Assembly: GCF_039522365.1 (NCBI RefSeq)
Contig: NZ_BAAADJ010000011.1
Location: forward strand, 1-64,000
Origin: Bacillus carboniphilus
GTDB lineage: Bacteria; Bacillota; Bacilli; Bacillales; JC228
DNA: 64,000 bases
Direction of reading: 5' to 3'
In this document: in pieces, positions 7,161 to 16,784 of the stretch
Numbering within the stretch: position 1 is the stretch's first letter
Layout of the letters: each line of letters starts with the position of its first letter
Translations under genes and position numbers: made by a program
The notes under the pieces: model-generated
The model's input: the letters and a program-made list of their open reading frames with translations, nothing else
Database searches by the model: none
What the model was told of the DNA's origin: nothing

Positions 7161-8165
7161 CTTTCTTTTTAAAACAATAAGAGTAAAGTCATCTCTAAGC
7201 TCAAAATCCTGGAGTTTTTCTAATTCCTTATAGATTTGATTAACCATTTCTTGAGCATTTGAATGAATGTATTTTCTCATGGATTTCAATAGGGCTTCTC
7301 TCTCTATGAACCCATCATCGGTCCTACATTCGGTCACACCATCGGACATAAGAATAATCATGTCATTTGGTTGTATATACTTGACATATTGTCTGTACTT
7401 CGTATGCCGATCAACACCTAGCATCAATCCTCTAGCTTCAATTTCTTCAAAACTATCAGAATTGGCATGGTAATAGATTCCTGGCTCATGACCTGCTGAC
7501 GAGTAGGTGAATGTATGAGAAACAGGATTATACATCCCATAGAACATTGTAACGAACATACTTGGGTCTACATTTTGTTCTACAACACGATTAAGATTCT
7601 CAAGGACATAACGAGGATCTGGTCTATGTTCAGGTAAGGAATCCATTGCGTACTTGATCATAGACATGCATAATGCAGCTGGTATACCTTTCCCAATCAC
7701 ATCCGCTATGGCAATACTCACACAATTATTGTCATCATGGACAAAATGGAAATAATCACCATTCATATGCTTAGCAGGGACACTAATAGCACCAATATCC
7801 AAACAATCGATTTGAGGGATATCCGTGTCTAATAAGGTTTGTTGGACGTTTGCTGCAATTTCCATCTCTGTTTTTAATTCTTCTTGTTTAAAGCGAAGGC
7901 TTTGATATTCCCGAAAACGGAGTCCGTACCCCATCATTACCTCTAGTAATAGCTCAAATGTTTGAATGGTATCTCCTTCATTTAGGGAAATATCATCCAT
8001 TAAACCATTCCTATGAATGTTTATGATTTCTTCGGGGGATATTCCTTGTTCGATTGCCTTCTTACTGAAATTTTGAGCTTGATATAATGCCTCTTCAGTC
8101 GGATTCTTCAAAAATCCCCTGAGTATTTGCTTATATTGTTGCTCTAATTCTTCACGGAAGCTCAT
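7155..8165 (-). CDS. rsbU: PP2C-type phosphatase RsbU, environmental-stress activator
   Basis: A 336-residue protein with an N-terminal RsbT-binding helical domain and a C-terminal PPM phosphatase domain (GDYFHFVHDD, IADVIGKGIPAAL, SAGHEPGIYY, LMSDGVTECR, DDFTLIVLKR). It dephosphorylates RsbV after activation by RsbT. I choose the ATG at 8165, preceded by AGGAGG 7 bases upstream; this gives the family start MSFREELEQQYKQ and a length matching B. subtilis RsbU (335). It lies 11 bases after rsbT. Confidence 0.97.
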   Translation of the reverse strand: MSFREELEQQYKQILRGFLKNPTEEALYQAQNFSKKAIEQGISPEEIINIHRNGLMDDISLNEGDTIQTFELLLEVMMGYGLRFREYQSLRFKQEELKTEMEIAANVQQTLLDTDIPQIDCLDIGAISVPAKHMNGDYFHFVHDDNNCVSIAIADVIGKGIPAALCMSMIKYAMDSLPEHRPDPRYVLENLNRVVEQNVDPSMFVTMFYGMYNPVSHTFTYSSAGHEPGIYYHANSDSFEEIEARGLMLGVDRHTKYRQYVKYIQPNDMIILMSDGVTECRTDDGFIEREALLKSMRKYIHSNAQEMVNQIYKELEKLQDFELRDDFTLIVLKRKV

Positions 8166-8176
8166 CAACAATCCTC

Positions 8177-8578
8177 CTAACGAAGCCACTTTTTAGCTTC
8201 GATTCGCGTCCCTTTCCCTACTTCAGAATCAATAGCAAATTCATCCATCAAACGTTTTACTCCAGGTAATCCTGCACCTAGTCCGCCTGAAGTTGAAAAG
8301 CCATCTTCCATAACTTTTCGGATATCGGCAATGCCTGGCCCCTCATCAATTGCCTCTACTAATAGACCCTGTTTCCCTCTGCTGTTCAATTTATAAATAG
8401 AAATCTGACCTTTTCCTGCATAAAGATATATATTACGTGCTAGTTCACTAATCGCGGTCGTGATGCGAGCTTGGTCTACTGTGCTAAAGCCTAAATCTTT
8501 AGCATAATCTCGTCCTAGCTGGCGAGCCGCTACAATGTCCCATTCATTAATTATTTGAACATAGGACTGGTCCGCCAT
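8177..8578 (-). CDS. rsbT: serine/threonine kinase RsbT
   Basis: A 133-residue GHKL kinase, identical in length to B. subtilis RsbT. N-box ELARNIYLYAG, G1 DEGPGI and the glycine-rich GLGAGLPGVKRLMDEF are all present. It phosphorylates RsbS and RsbR in the stressosome and, once released, binds and activates RsbU. It lies 3 bases after rsbS. Confidence 0.97.
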   Translation of the reverse strand: MADQSYVQIINEWDIVAARQLGRDYAKDLGFSTVDQARITTAISELARNIYLYAGKGQISIYKLNSRGKQGLLVEAIDEGPGIADIRKVMEDGFSTSGGLGAGLPGVKRLMDEFAIDSEVGKGTRIEAKKWLR

Positions 8579-8581
8579 ACT

Positions 8582-8938
8582 TTAATCCCCCAATTCCTGC
8601 CTAAGTTTATCCAAACCTTTCTCTAAATCTAAGGCTGTTAAGACATCATCTAAGGTGACTCCAAGCTCTAGTAACGTAATGGCGACGGCTGGTTGAACCC
8701 CAGTTATGACTACCTTAGCTCCCATTAGTTTGGACATTTGAATAACATCGCCAAGGACTTTGGCAATAAAGGAATCTATAAAATCTATGGCTGTAATGTC
8801 TATAACTACACCATTCGCACCCGTCTCATATATTTTTTGCAGTAAGTCCTCCTGAAATTGAAGAGCTGTTTGATCGTCTAGCTCCCATTGAATAGAGGCT
8901 AAAAGAGTATTATGCAGCTTTAATATCGGAATCCTCAT
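8582..8938 (-). CDS. rsbS: stressosome STAS protein RsbS
   Basis: A 118-residue single STAS domain. The phospho-acceptor serine lies in [14 protein letters not shown] (Ser56). Together with RsbR it forms the stressosome core that holds RsbT. It overlaps the rsbR stop by 4 bases. Confidence 0.96.
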   Translation of the reverse strand: MRIPILKLHNTLLASIQWELDDQTALQFQEDLLQKIYETGANGVVIDITAIDFIDSFIAKVLGDVIQMSKLMGAKVVITGVQPAVAITLLELGVTLDDVLTALDLEKGLDKLRQELGD

Positions 8939-9762
8939 TCCGCACCCTCCAGTTTGACAATTTTGCGACTTGTCAGTTCTAAGGCCGACTCTATTCCCTT
9001 TTGCAGGGTGTTTTTCGTCGTTATATGCTCTAGATCAATACCCAGATTAACGATTGTTTGTGCAATTTCAGGTCGTATTCCAACTAACATACACTTAGAA
9101 CCTACTAATCTCACAGCTTCTGCAGCTTGAATGATATGATGGGCAACCATGGTATCAACAACTGGAACACCTGTAATATCGATTAACACAACTTCGGAAC
9201 GATGATTGACTACACCATTCAATAAGTTCTCCATGATTTGCTTGGCTCTTTCTGTATCGATTGTACCGATTAATGGCATGACGGTAATGCCTTCAAATAC
9301 AGGTATTAGTGGTGCCGACAATTCTTGAAGCGCTGTTTTTTGAAGAGAAACCGTTCTTTCCCATGTACTTGTATATCTATTTACTATTTCATTATATAAA
9401 GGTGTAAGGATCGAATCTAAATTTGAATACAAGGTGAGTTGTTCTGTATCGGTGAATCCTTCCTCTTTTAGGGCATGGACGAATATGTCTTCAAATGCTT
9501 TAAACCCATCTGAAACGAACCCTAAAGTCCATCCGAGTTGAACAATTTTATCTACAAAGTCATCCAAAGGACTTTGAGAAGACGTTAACCCAACGATTTT
9601 ACTAGCGATCAAATCAATAAACTCTCGTCCTGTTGAAACGAATACTTGATCGGACACAACATTGATAATACGATCATCTGTTGTTTCTTTCATTCTTTCA
9701 GTCCATTTTATGACTAGTTCCTCTTTTTGATTTTGTACGTAGTTTATAGCTCGAGTGTCCAT
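8935..9762 (-). CDS. rsbR: stressosome co-antagonist RsbR (RsbRA type)
   Basis: A 275-residue protein with an N-terminal non-heme globin-like sensor region (1-150) and a C-terminal STAS domain. The two threonines phosphorylated by RsbT in B. subtilis (171 and 205) correspond to T170 in [10 protein letters not shown] and T204 in [11 protein letters not shown]. It is the first gene of the module; ATG at 9762 follows a GGGGG site. It integrates physical stress signals with RsbS. Confidence 0.95.
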   Translation of the reverse strand: MDTRAINYVQNQKEELVIKWTERMKETTDDRIINVVSDQVFVSTGREFIDLIASKIVGLTSSQSPLDDFVDKIVQLGWTLGFVSDGFKAFEDIFVHALKEEGFTDTEQLTLYSNLDSILTPLYNEIVNRYTSTWERTVSLQKTALQELSAPLIPVFEGITVMPLIGTIDTERAKQIMENLLNGVVNHRSEVVLIDITGVPVVDTMVAHHIIQAAEAVRLVGSKCMLVGIRPEIAQTIVNLGIDLEHITTKNTLQKGIESALELTSRKIVKLEGAE

Positions 9763-9992
9763 AAAATCCCCCTTATCTTACCACAAATTTCTACTCATCC
9801 CTTCAATGGTAATAGGATGTAACAATAATGTGAATCGTTTGTAGCACTAGAATTCAATTTGAAATCTTCATAAAATTTATAAGTCCATTATAACCTATTA
9901 CACCAAATCCCCTAAAACAAAACCTATTTTATGAAAATTTCTAAAAAATATAAGCCTTTCTTCTCGTTTATGAAAAAAGGCCCTGAAAAAGG

Positions 9993-10016
9993 AAAAAGCA
10001 AGCTATAAGCTTGCTT
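9993..10016 (-). terminator. Terminator-like hairpin upstream of rsbR
   Basis: On the minus strand AAGCAAGC pairs perfectly with GCTTGCTT around a 5-nt loop and is followed by TTTTT. It is the second hairpin after mazF and could finish read-through of that operon. Confidence 0.6.
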
Positions 10017-10084
10017 AGAGGTTGGCAGAAACACCTAATATTGATATTTAAATAATAGCCGCGACGGCAGATGTAGTATGTATG

Positions 10085-10110
10085 AAAAAACGCCCTGAAA
10101 AAAGAGAGCG
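10085..10110 (-). terminator. Terminator after mazF
   Basis: On the minus strand CGCTCT pairs with AGGGCG (with a G-T pair) and is followed by six T, just after the mazF stop codon. Confidence 0.6.
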
Positions 10111-10118
10111 CTTTATGG

Positions 10119-10469
10119 TTAAAAATGAATGAGTCCTAGACTAATCTGCAGTGCTTCATCCACTTTTTCCATCATTTCTTCGTCTAAATGCGTAATCTTA
10201 TCTGTTAACCGCTGTTTATCAATCGTCCGGACTTGTTCCAGCAAAATAACAGAATCACGTTCAAATCCATATCGTGCTGCATCAATTTCAACATGAGTTG
10301 GGAGTTTTGCTTTTTGAATTTGTGCTGTTATCGCCGCGACTATGACAGTGGGGCTAAACCGATTCCCGATATCGTTTTGGATAATGAGTACAGGTCTTAC
10401 TCCACCTTGTTCAGAACCAACGACAGGGGAAAGGTCAGCAAAATATACGTCGCCACGTTTCACAATCAA
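10119..10469 (-). CDS. mazF: type II toxin endoribonuclease MazF (EndoA/NdoA)
   Basis: A 116-residue PemK/MazF toxin very close to B. subtilis EndoA. It starts [32 protein letters not shown] and ends in a typical [11 protein letters not shown]. It cuts single-stranded mRNA at a UACAU-type site in B. subtilis. It follows its antitoxin with a 4-base gap. In Bacillus this pair sits between alr and the sigB operon, as here, so it is a core chromosomal module. Confidence 0.96.
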   Translation of the reverse strand: MIVKRGDVYFADLSPVVGSEQGGVRPVLIIQNDIGNRFSPTVIVAAITAQIQKAKLPTHVEIDAARYGFERDSVILLEQVRTIDKQRLTDKITHLDEEMMEKVDEALQISLGLIHF

Positions 10470-10473
10470 ATAT

Positions 10474-10755
10474 TTATCCCCCGCTGACCAGCTTTTCTAC
10501 GGTATGTTCTGCCTCATATTCCGCTTGAAATGCTTCCGAAGCAATGGAGAGGTTTATTTTAGCCATTTCCATATATCCTCTTCTCATTGATTCACGGATT
10601 TGTCTTTTCTTTTTCTCACGTAGATACATATTTGTCGCACGGTAAATCAATTCATTCAAATTAACGTTTTCACTATCTGCATAGCTGTCAAGTTCGGAAA
10701 CAAGCTGCTTAGGTAGCCGAACGGTTAATTCAGTTAAAAGATTCGAATCTGACAC
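10474..10755 (-). CDS. mazE: antitoxin MazE (EndoAI/NdoAI), ribbon-helix-helix
   Basis: A 93-residue protein with an N-terminal ribbon-helix-helix domain ([20 protein letters not shown]) and a C-terminal tail that would occupy the toxin active site. It is the first gene of the mazEF pair, 146 bases downstream of alr. A TATAAT on the minus strand at 10857-10862 may be part of its promoter, though no good -35 is visible. Confidence 0.93.
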   Translation of the reverse strand: MSDSNLLTELTVRLPKQLVSELDSYADSENVNLNELIYRATNMYLREKKKRQIRESMRRGYMEMAKINLSIASEAFQAEYEAEHTVEKLVSGG

Positions 10756-10901
10756 GAGCTACACCTCCACGGGACACTTACACCTGTATTCTTTGCCACT
10801 TTCCATGATACCATGATATCCAAGCCCTGAAAAGGCTTCTTGAACAATTCCTCTCTATTATAAGCAAAAAGGATTGTCCTTTATGCATCAAGTTTTAAAG
10901 A

Positions 10902-12038
10902 TTACCTTAAAATCGGGTTATCCGTCACCATTTGTTGGTCATTTTTGATATAAATACGGGGAACTCGGCTTGAAATCATACAAGCTACTTCATAGTTGAT
11001 AGTCTCTAGTCTATCAGCTACCTCATCCATTGAAACCACATCTCCAATCAATGAGACAACCGTTCCTTCTGCAAAATATTTAGGAAGCTTAATCATACAT
11101 TGATCCATACAAATACGGCCAATAATAGGGACCCTTTTCCCATCAACACTCACATCATGTCCTTGATTTTTTCTTATCCAACCATCCGCATAACCAATAG
11201 GTAGAGTTGCTATCCATTCATCTTCTTCAGCCACATAAGTATTTCCATAGCTGATTGCTGTTCCTTTTGACACCTGTTTCACTTGAACCATTTTTGTATA
11301 AAGGGAGAGCGCAGGCTTTAATTCGAATGGTAGATAGGGTTTTATTTCAGGTGAAGGAGTTAGACCGTACATTGAAATCCCCATTCGAACAGCATTATAT
11401 TTTTGGATATTCTCTTTGAAGCCTGCAGCACTGTTACTTATATGGATGATTGGTGGCTTTGCATCAAGCTGGCTCACCCAAGAATGAAACAGGTTGAGTT
11501 GCTTAGAAAAATAACTCTCCTCTAGCTGGTCTGCTGTTGCAAAGTGCGTAAATAAACCTTCCCAAACAAAAGAAGATGAGGTCTTACAAACTTCAATAAG
11601 CTCAACCAGTTCCTCAAAATCTTGAATTCCTAAACGTCCCATACCAGTATCTGCTTTAATGTGGATCTTTATGAATTGTTTTGGATTAAGAATGGATTTC
11701 GCTTGTAGTAACCAGTCTTTTTTAAAGACTGTTAATGATATGTTATAGTCAGAGGCTACCTGTACATCTGTTGGCCTCGTGGCACCGAGAACCAAGATTG
11801 GAGCTTTTACACCTTTTTGTCGAAGAGCAATCGCCTCATCTAAAATCGCGACAGCTATAAAATCAGCTCCTGATTCCAATGCCGTTTGGGCCACTTGTAC
11901 ATCACCATGCCCATAAGCATTAGCTTTCACGACGGCCATGAGTTCTGTACCAGTCGGGAGAAAATTCTTCATTTGTGTTACGTTCCAGTTAATGGCATCT
12001 AGATTGATTTCTGCCCAAGTATCCCGATAAAATCCCAT
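10902..12038 (-). CDS. alr: alanine racemase
   Basis: A 378-residue fold-III PLP enzyme making D-alanine for peptidoglycan. The PLP lysine is K38 in AVVKANAYGHG, and the catalytic tyrosine lies in AISYGNTY. Other family motifs are TGMGRLG and GRICMDQ. The ATG has TTAGGAGGGACATAG upstream. D-alanine made here feeds Ddl (22748-23830). Confidence 0.96.
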   Translation of the reverse strand: MGFYRDTWAEINLDAINWNVTQMKNFLPTGTELMAVVKANAYGHGDVQVAQTALESGADFIAVAILDEAIALRQKGVKAPILVLGATRPTDVQVASDYNISLTVFKKDWLLQAKSILNPKQFIKIHIKADTGMGRLGIQDFEELVELIEVCKTSSSFVWEGLFTHFATADQLEESYFSKQLNLFHSWVSQLDAKPPIIHISNSAAGFKENIQKYNAVRMGISMYGLTPSPEIKPYLPFELKPALSLYTKMVQVKQVSKGTAISYGNTYVAEEDEWIATLPIGYADGWIRKNQGHDVSVDGKRVPIIGRICMDQCMIKLPKYFAEGTVVSLIGDVVSMDEVADRLETINYEVACMISSRVPRIYIKNDQQMVTDNPILR

Positions 12039-12122
12039 CTATGTCCCTCCTAAGAAAACGGAACCGCTTAGGCGACGAGGCTAAACATAGTTCATAATTC
12101 CGAATTCTTAATTACGATTAAG

Positions 12123-12150
12123 AAAAACAGGCTCCCTTTTCGAGAACCTG
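12123..12150 (-). terminator. Terminator after ydcC
   Basis: On the minus strand CAGGTTCTC pairs with GGGAGCCTG (with G-T pairs) around GAAAA, followed by TTTTTCTT. It lies 20 bases after the lipoprotein stop codon. Confidence 0.82.
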
Positions 12151-12170
12151 CTTTCACTTTGAAGATAGAA

Positions 12171-13202
12171 TTATTTTACCATAGTTCCTTGAACAGAACG
12201 AGCTACATGTTCCATTTCTTCAGGCGTTAGTTCATTAGAAGCTAACATATATTCAACCCCGTTATGTGTCCATTGAACAGTTGTCGCTGTCATAGCTCCA
12301 ATGGTAAATCCTAGATCTACCGGTTCACCATTTACCGGCGTAGAAACAACCGCTGCTGGCATTACTTCAGCCTTTTCTTGAATTAACGTGAATTTCTTCG
12401 TTGTATCCCCAGACTCCAATTCATACATTTGAATCACTCTTTGACCATTTTCCGTATCCATATGCTTTTCTTCAATGACAAATGCGCCATCTAAAGTCGC
12501 ATTGAATACTGCAAATTCCTCGCTTGCAACTTCTTCAGATACACCAGCTGTCGTTTCTTTATCTAGCTGAGCACCTTCCATATTCTTTTTCATATCAAAA
12601 GAATCTGGATCGAATTTCGCATTAAATTCAGTGTCACCGAAAGCTACAGTAACTAGTGGATTATGGTCAGTATCCATGACCTTCACACTTACAGGAGCAA
12701 GATCCTTTTTAGAGAGGGTAATTTCTTGCATCGGCAACATTTTGTTGTTTTGATAACGTGTTTTCGTTTCGAACACAAAGTGCTCTTCTGTTTCTTTAAA
12801 CGTAGCTTCCGGGTCCTCCATAATATCTTGCACTAGTGACTCGTAAAGATATGGTTGACTCGAATTCTTCGGCCAATCGCTTTGGAAACGGAAGCTCTTG
12901 TTTAAGGCTGGTGTTAGTACAAATACACCTTCTTTGTTCTTTAAGATCATTTGACTTTGATCTTTACCTGCATTTTTCAATGCCACTCGATAATAATCTG
13001 GATCGTTGTGCCATACTTCAACATCATATTCTTGTGGCTCAGCACCCATTTGTAATGTCATTTTGGCTTTCGTTTTATAGCTCGTTAGCCCATCCATCTT
13101 CTTATTGAGATCTGAAACGACATCCTCTTGGGACTTAGCTCCACAAGCACTTAATACAACCATTAACACCAGGCACAACAATGGCAACAACCATTTTTTC
13201 AT
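12171..13202 (-). CDS. ydcC: LolA-like lipoprotein YdcC
   Basis: A 343-residue lipoprotein with a signal peptide and lipobox LSAC (Cys20). The mature part resembles the outer-membrane lipoprotein-sorting/LolA-like fold seen in Bacillus YdcC (length about 350). It should be anchored on the outer face of the membrane; its substrate is unknown. It lies between acpS and alr, the same neighbourhood as in B. subtilis, where the gene is expressed during sporulation. Confidence 0.88.
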   Translation of the reverse strand: MKKWLLPLLCLVLMVVLSACGAKSQEDVVSDLNKKMDGLTSYKTKAKMTLQMGAEPQEYDVEVWHNDPDYYRVALKNAGKDQSQMILKNKEGVFVLTPALNKSFRFQSDWPKNSSQPYLYESLVQDIMEDPEATFKETEEHFVFETKTRYQNNKMLPMQEITLSKKDLAPVSVKVMDTDHNPLVTVAFGDTEFNAKFDPDSFDMKKNMEGAQLDKETTAGVSEEVASEEFAVFNATLDGAFVIEEKHMDTENGQRVIQMYELESGDTTKKFTLIQEKAEVMPAAVVSTPVNGEPVDLGFTIGAMTATTVQWTHNGVEYMLASNELTPEEMEHVARSVQGTMVK

Positions 13203-13508
13203 GCTTTCAACCCCTTCTTCGTGTCTTCATTTAACTGAGTAGAGAGGGAGATAGCCAAGTTGACAATTTCAAAGATGTTGTGTCCAGCCTAGCCATGTCA
13301 GTAATAAGTTATGATTCCCTACCTGACTTTTACCTTTGTAAAATACCTTGACTAGACCTCGCTTGGTGTATAGACTCGGACTCCTTGTCTCTCCTTGTGC
13401 ATTAGAAATATATGAGACAAGTTTTACATTTATGTCCACTTCGGCTGACAAGCATGAAAAAGTTTTTTACTATTGGTTACGAGTATATGGATATGTATTT
13501 TTTCTTTA
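13203..13508. other. Intergenic region between ydcC and acpS
   Basis: I see no supported gene, repeat or clear terminator in these 306 bases. A 60-codon open frame on the minus strand has no ribosome binding site and no recognisable product. Confidence 0.4.
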
Positions 13509-13877
13509 TCACGCTTCACTTTCGATAATGGCTTGCGCTACAACAAACTCGTGACTATGAGAAATGGAGAGGTGAACACCTTTGGATTCAGGCTTAGCAT
13601 AAAATGGTTTTCCCCTTTCATCTCGTTGTATTTCTATAGATTGAAAAGAGAGCTCTTCCCCAATCCCTACCCCTTTAGCTTTTGCATAGGCTTCTTTTGC
13701 TGCAAATCTACCAGCTAAGAACTCCACCTTCCGCTTCAAAGGGTACCGATTATATTCCTTAAGTTCATTCTCTGTTAAAATGCGTTTTGGAAATCGAGGT
13801 TGCCGATTGACCACTTTTTGTATTCGATCCTTTTCAATAATGTCTATTCCGATACCTGTTATCAATTGCTCTTCCAT
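13509..13877 (-). CDS. acpS: holo-[acyl-carrier-protein] synthase
   Basis: A 122-residue phosphopantetheinyl transferase that converts apo-ACP to holo-ACP. Metal-binding aspartate lies in GIGIDIIEKDRI and the second motif is FLAGRFAAKEAYAKAKG. The ATG at 13877 lies right behind AGAAGGG; an in-frame TTG four codons on would match the B. subtilis start (MIYGIGLD) and has GGATGG at better spacing, so the exact start is open. It is divergent from the rhomboid gene, as in B. subtilis. Confidence 0.94.
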   Translation of the reverse strand: MEEQLITGIGIDIIEKDRIQKVVNRQPRFPKRILTENELKEYNRYPLKRKVEFLAGRFAAKEAYAKAKGVGIGEELSFQSIEIQRDERGKPFYAKPESKGVHLSISHSHEFVVAQAIIESEA

Positions 13878-13914
13878 CCCTTCTAATTTAGAATGAAAAC
13901 GAATATATTAAACT

Positions 13915-13938
13915 GCTTGTGCAAACAAATGCACAAGC
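13915..13938. promoter_or_regulatory. Inverted repeat between acpS and rhomboid gene
   Basis: A perfect 9-bp inverted repeat, GCTTGTGCA with TGCACAAGC, spaced by AACAAA, lies in the divergent 122-bp intergenic space. It has no following T-run on either strand, so it is a better operator candidate than a terminator. Function is unknown. Confidence 0.4.
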
Positions 13939-13999
13939 CCCTGAACAAAACCTGTTTTTATCTGTTTTTACATTAACCTTAATTGAAAGGAGCTCTTTC

Positions 14000-14605
14000 A
14001 TGTTTGTCAGAACAGAAAGTTTTCGTGAATATATAAGAGAATACCCTGTGATTACAGCGATTGTTTGTATCAACATACTGGTTTATTTAGCTGCACACCT
14101 TCCATTCTTACCAAATATCAAGGTGATTACTTCGATGATTGGCATCAACTTTTTAGTTGGCCAAGGTGAAATTTGGAGACTAGTGACCCCCATCTTTTTA
14201 CACATTCAATTAGCACACTTTTTAATGAATACCGTAGCTGTCATTATTTTCTCTCCATTTTTAGAGAAGCTACTCGGAAAGGTTGGCTTTATTAACCTTT
14301 ATTTATTTTCTGGAATTGTCGGAAACCTGGCAACCTTTATCCTTCTTCCATCAAGCTACACTCACTTAGGGGCAAGTGGTTCTTTTTATGGTCTATTTGG
14401 TTTCTATTTAAGTTTAATCCTTTTTAGAAAAAATCATTTCCCAAAGCAAATTCGTCAATCGATTGTATTAATTTTAGTACTAGGTGTCCTATTTACCGTT
14501 ATCCAACCTAATATTAACATGATTGCACACTTGTTCGGGGCTATTGGGGGATTTGGGTTCGGGTACTTCTTCCTTCATTATGGGCGTGGAAAAAGGACTT
14601 CGTGA
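14000..14605 (+). CDS. ydcA: rhomboid family intramembrane serine protease (YdcA-like)
   Basis: A 201-residue membrane protein with about six transmembrane segments. The catalytic serine lies in the GASG motif (HLGASGSFYGLFGF) and the histidine in the last helix (NMIAHLFGAIGGFGFGYF), with HFLMN as the helix-2 HxxxN motif. The ATG at 14000 has AAAGGAG 8 bases upstream; the frame is open from 13919 but that part contains the inverted repeat. Substrates are unknown. A terminator follows at 14641. Confidence 0.9.
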   Translation: MFVRTESFREYIREYPVITAIVCINILVYLAAHLPFLPNIKVITSMIGINFLVGQGEIWRLVTPIFLHIQLAHFLMNTVAVIIFSPFLEKLLGKVGFINLYLFSGIVGNLATFILLPSSYTHLGASGSFYGLFGFYLSLILFRKNHFPKQIRQSIVLILVLGVLFTVIQPNINMIAHLFGAIGGFGFGYFFLHYGRGKRTS

Positions 14606-14640
14606 ACAAATAGGCGCTGTCTAGTAAGTCCTAAAATAAG

Positions 14641-14682
14641 GGATGAGGAGGAAAAATGAATGGTTTTCTCCTCATCCTTTTT
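14641..14682 (+). terminator. Terminator after rhomboid gene
   Basis: A 10-bp perfect stem, GGATGAGGAG with CTCCTCATCC, with a 17-nt loop followed by TTTTTCC. Confidence 0.85.
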
Positions 14683-14698
14683 CCGTTCATTCATTTAG

Positions 14699-15340
14699 CC
14701 GGACACTGGTTCCGTTATTCTTGTGAAAATGGCTATTTCCGAAGGGCAAACGGACTCTCGTTCCGCTATTAGACTGTTTTAAGAGCTTTTACAGCTGATT
14801 TTTGCCAAATAGCGGATTCTCTGTCCGCCAAACAGTATAATACACTCTTTTTTGAGCAAATAACGGATCTCCTGTCCATTTCGCTCCACTAACCGGACAC
14901 AGGATCCGTTATTCTTATTAAAATGGCTATTTTCGCGGGGCAAACGGACTCCTGTTCCGCTATTCCACTGTTTTAAGAGCTTTTACAGCTGATTTTTGCC
15001 AAATAGCGGATTCTCTGTCCGCCAAACCGTATAAAACACTCTTTTTTGAGCATATAACGGATCTCCTGTCCACTTCGCTCCACTAACCGGACACAGGATC
15101 CGTTATTCTTATTAAAATGTCTATTTTCGCGGGGCAAACGGACTCCTGTTCCGCTATTCCACTGTTTTAAGAGCTTCTACAGCTGATTTTTGCCAAATAG
15201 CGGATTCTCTGTCCGCCAAACCCTTAAAAACACTCTTTTTGAAGCACATAACGGATCTCCTGTCCACTTCCGCCCATTACCCGGACACTGTTTCCATTAT
15301 CCTTATAAAAACGGCCATTCTCAAAAGACTTCTGGACACC
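14699..15340. repeat. 194-bp tandem repeat built from GGAC...TCCGTTATT modules
   Basis: The motif CCGGACAC starts at 14699, 14893, 15087 and 15281, an exact 194-bp period for three units plus a partial fourth. Each unit holds two forward modules (CCGGACACAGGATCCGTTATT-like and CGGACTCCTGTTCCGCTATT) and two inverted modules (AATAGCGGATTCTCTGTCCG and ATAACGGATCTCCTGTCC). Variant modules recur at 38651-38880, 47833-48110 and 54836-55045. No open frame of note crosses it. Confidence 0.9.
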
Positions 15341-15350
15341 CCCTATTTTT

Positions 15351-16784
15351 TTATTTATATTCATTTTGAGAACGAAACCATTGATAAACTTGTTTGGCAT
15401 CTTGAGTAGTAATATAGTTTACTTTTGCTATTGATTTTGTTGATCCTGATTTTACATGACCCCAAACAGAAACGAGCTCCCACTTCCTCATTATTGGCCC
15501 CCTATTCCATTCTATGGCTTGAATTTTATTCTTAAGAAGGAAGGATGTCGTTCTAGAAATCGCCCTATGTCTCAGGGTTAACTGTTTATTCCCGCTTAGG
15601 TGATAACCTGTATCTTTATATTGAAACCATCTCCATGTAAATAGGAGCGGAACTATAAGAAGAACAACGAGCCCCCATTTATGAAAAAAATAAAAACCCG
15701 CAGCTAGAAATGGTAACAAAATAAGAAAAGACCTCAAAATTTGCAACTTTAATGCATGTACAGGGGCCCCTTTTAAAGGAGGGTCTACTTCATAATCTGG
15801 TAACCCTAATTCTACGAGTTCTTTCAAAGCTCTCTTTCGAATAACAGGAAAAAGCATCAAGGCTTTATCATTCATATCATTACTTGTACTACCTGCACTA
15901 TCGACATAAACTGCTGCTAGTCCTAATAGTTGCCGGATAGGATTTTCCACTACACGGACAGATTGAATCCTTACCAGAGGTAATGTAAGCTGTCTCTTTT
16001 CAATTAACCCCTTTGTAATAATAATATCCTCCTGCTCTTTCTTCACTGTAAAGTTAGCGTATCGGAGGTATGTAAGGATAATAGAAGCTACCCAAGCTAA
16101 TGTAAAGAAAAACAAAATGGTAAAGGTAATTAACAGCACACTACCTTGAACCCAAACAGTGATTCCTGAAAAAATTTCCTCATAGGGAATCACCTCTTCA
16201 AACTGAAAGAAGAAAGCCATAACAGCAGATAGAACAACTCCAACACTGCCTGAAGTTGTAGCTAATAATAGTAACTGTTTATTTGTGATTTGATATATTG
16301 TAGTGACATTTGATTTATCAGGTAAATCCTCTGCTACCTCAGACCTTTCAGCAAATATAATGGACTTAATTCTTTCCGCCTCTTGTTTTGTTACAGCTGT
16401 TAAGACGGCGTCTGCCTCCTTTCCTACTGCAGATCCGCCTGCTGTTTCAACTTTAACTTGGACCAGATTAAACATCCTGTGCAATATTCCGGACGTTAAA
16501 TCTAAACTTTGAATTCGATCAAAAGGTATGTATCTTTTTTTTCGAACAAACAGCCCATACTCAATTCGCAGTTCTTGCTGTTCTAGTCGATAGGAGTACT
16601 TTAGCCATGACACTATACCCGTAATTCCAACTATAACGATCATTGCTCCTGCTACCATAAAGTAAAAGGTTGTCTCATTGGAACCAAATACAAAAAATAA
16701 TAGAAGAGGAAGCAGTAATTCTTTTATGCTTTTTAAAACTTTATGTACAGCAGCAATGGGGTGCAGTCTTTTTGGTTCAGACAT
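15351..16784 (-). CDS. ydbT: PH-domain membrane protein YdbT
   Basis: A 477-residue membrane protein with three bacterial PH (bPH2/YdbT) domains, each following hydrophobic segments; repeated cores are seen in IPFDRIQSLDLTSGILHRMFNLVQVKVETAGG and LPLVRIQSVRVVENPIRQLLGLAAVYVDSAG. It overlaps the upstream ydbS by 8 bases, so the two are coupled. The pair is conserved in Bacillaceae; the exact function is unknown. Confidence 0.9.
   Translation of the reverse strand: MSEPKRLHPIAAVHKVLKSIKELLLPLLLFFVFGSNETTFYFMVAGAMIVIVGITGIVSWLKYSYRLEQQELRIEYGLFVRKKRYIPFDRIQSLDLTSGILHRMFNLVQVKVETAGGSAVGKEADAVLTAVTKQEAERIKSIIFAERSEVAEDLPDKSNVTTIYQITNKQLLLLATTSGSVGVVLSAVMAFFFQFEEVIPYEEIFSGITVWVQGSVLLITFTILFFFTLAWVASIILTYLRYANFTVKKEQEDIIITKGLIEKRQLTLPLVRIQSVRVVENPIRQLLGLAAVYVDSAGSTSNDMNDKALMLFPVIRKRALKELVELGLPDYEVDPPLKGAPVHALKLQILRSFLILLPFLAAGFYFFHKWGLVVLLIVPLLFTWRWFQYKDTGYHLSGNKQLTLRHRAISRTTSFLLKNKIQAIEWNRGPIMRKWELVSVWGHVKSGSTKSIAKVNYITTQDAKQVYQWFRSQNEYK

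Larger units (their letters stand above)
9763..10118. other. Intergenic region between mazF and rsbR
   Basis: No coding region is seen. It contains two terminator-like hairpins (9993-10016, 10085-10110) and presumably the vegetative promoter of the sigB operon. A TATAAT lies on the minus strand at 9887-9892, but I see no matching -35. Confidence 0.5.

Noticed and set aside
9887-9892. A vegetative promoter of rsbR at TATAAT
   Set aside because: A -10 match alone; no -35 at 16-18 bp spacing and no extended -10, so not listed as a promoter.
10119-10755. mazEF as a mobile toxin-antitoxin island
   Set aside because: Position between alr and sigB operon is the ancestral Bacillus arrangement, so it is a core chromosomal pair.
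13269-13451. A 60-codon frame between ydcC and acpS
   Set aside because: No ribosome binding site, no recognisable motif and low coding character.
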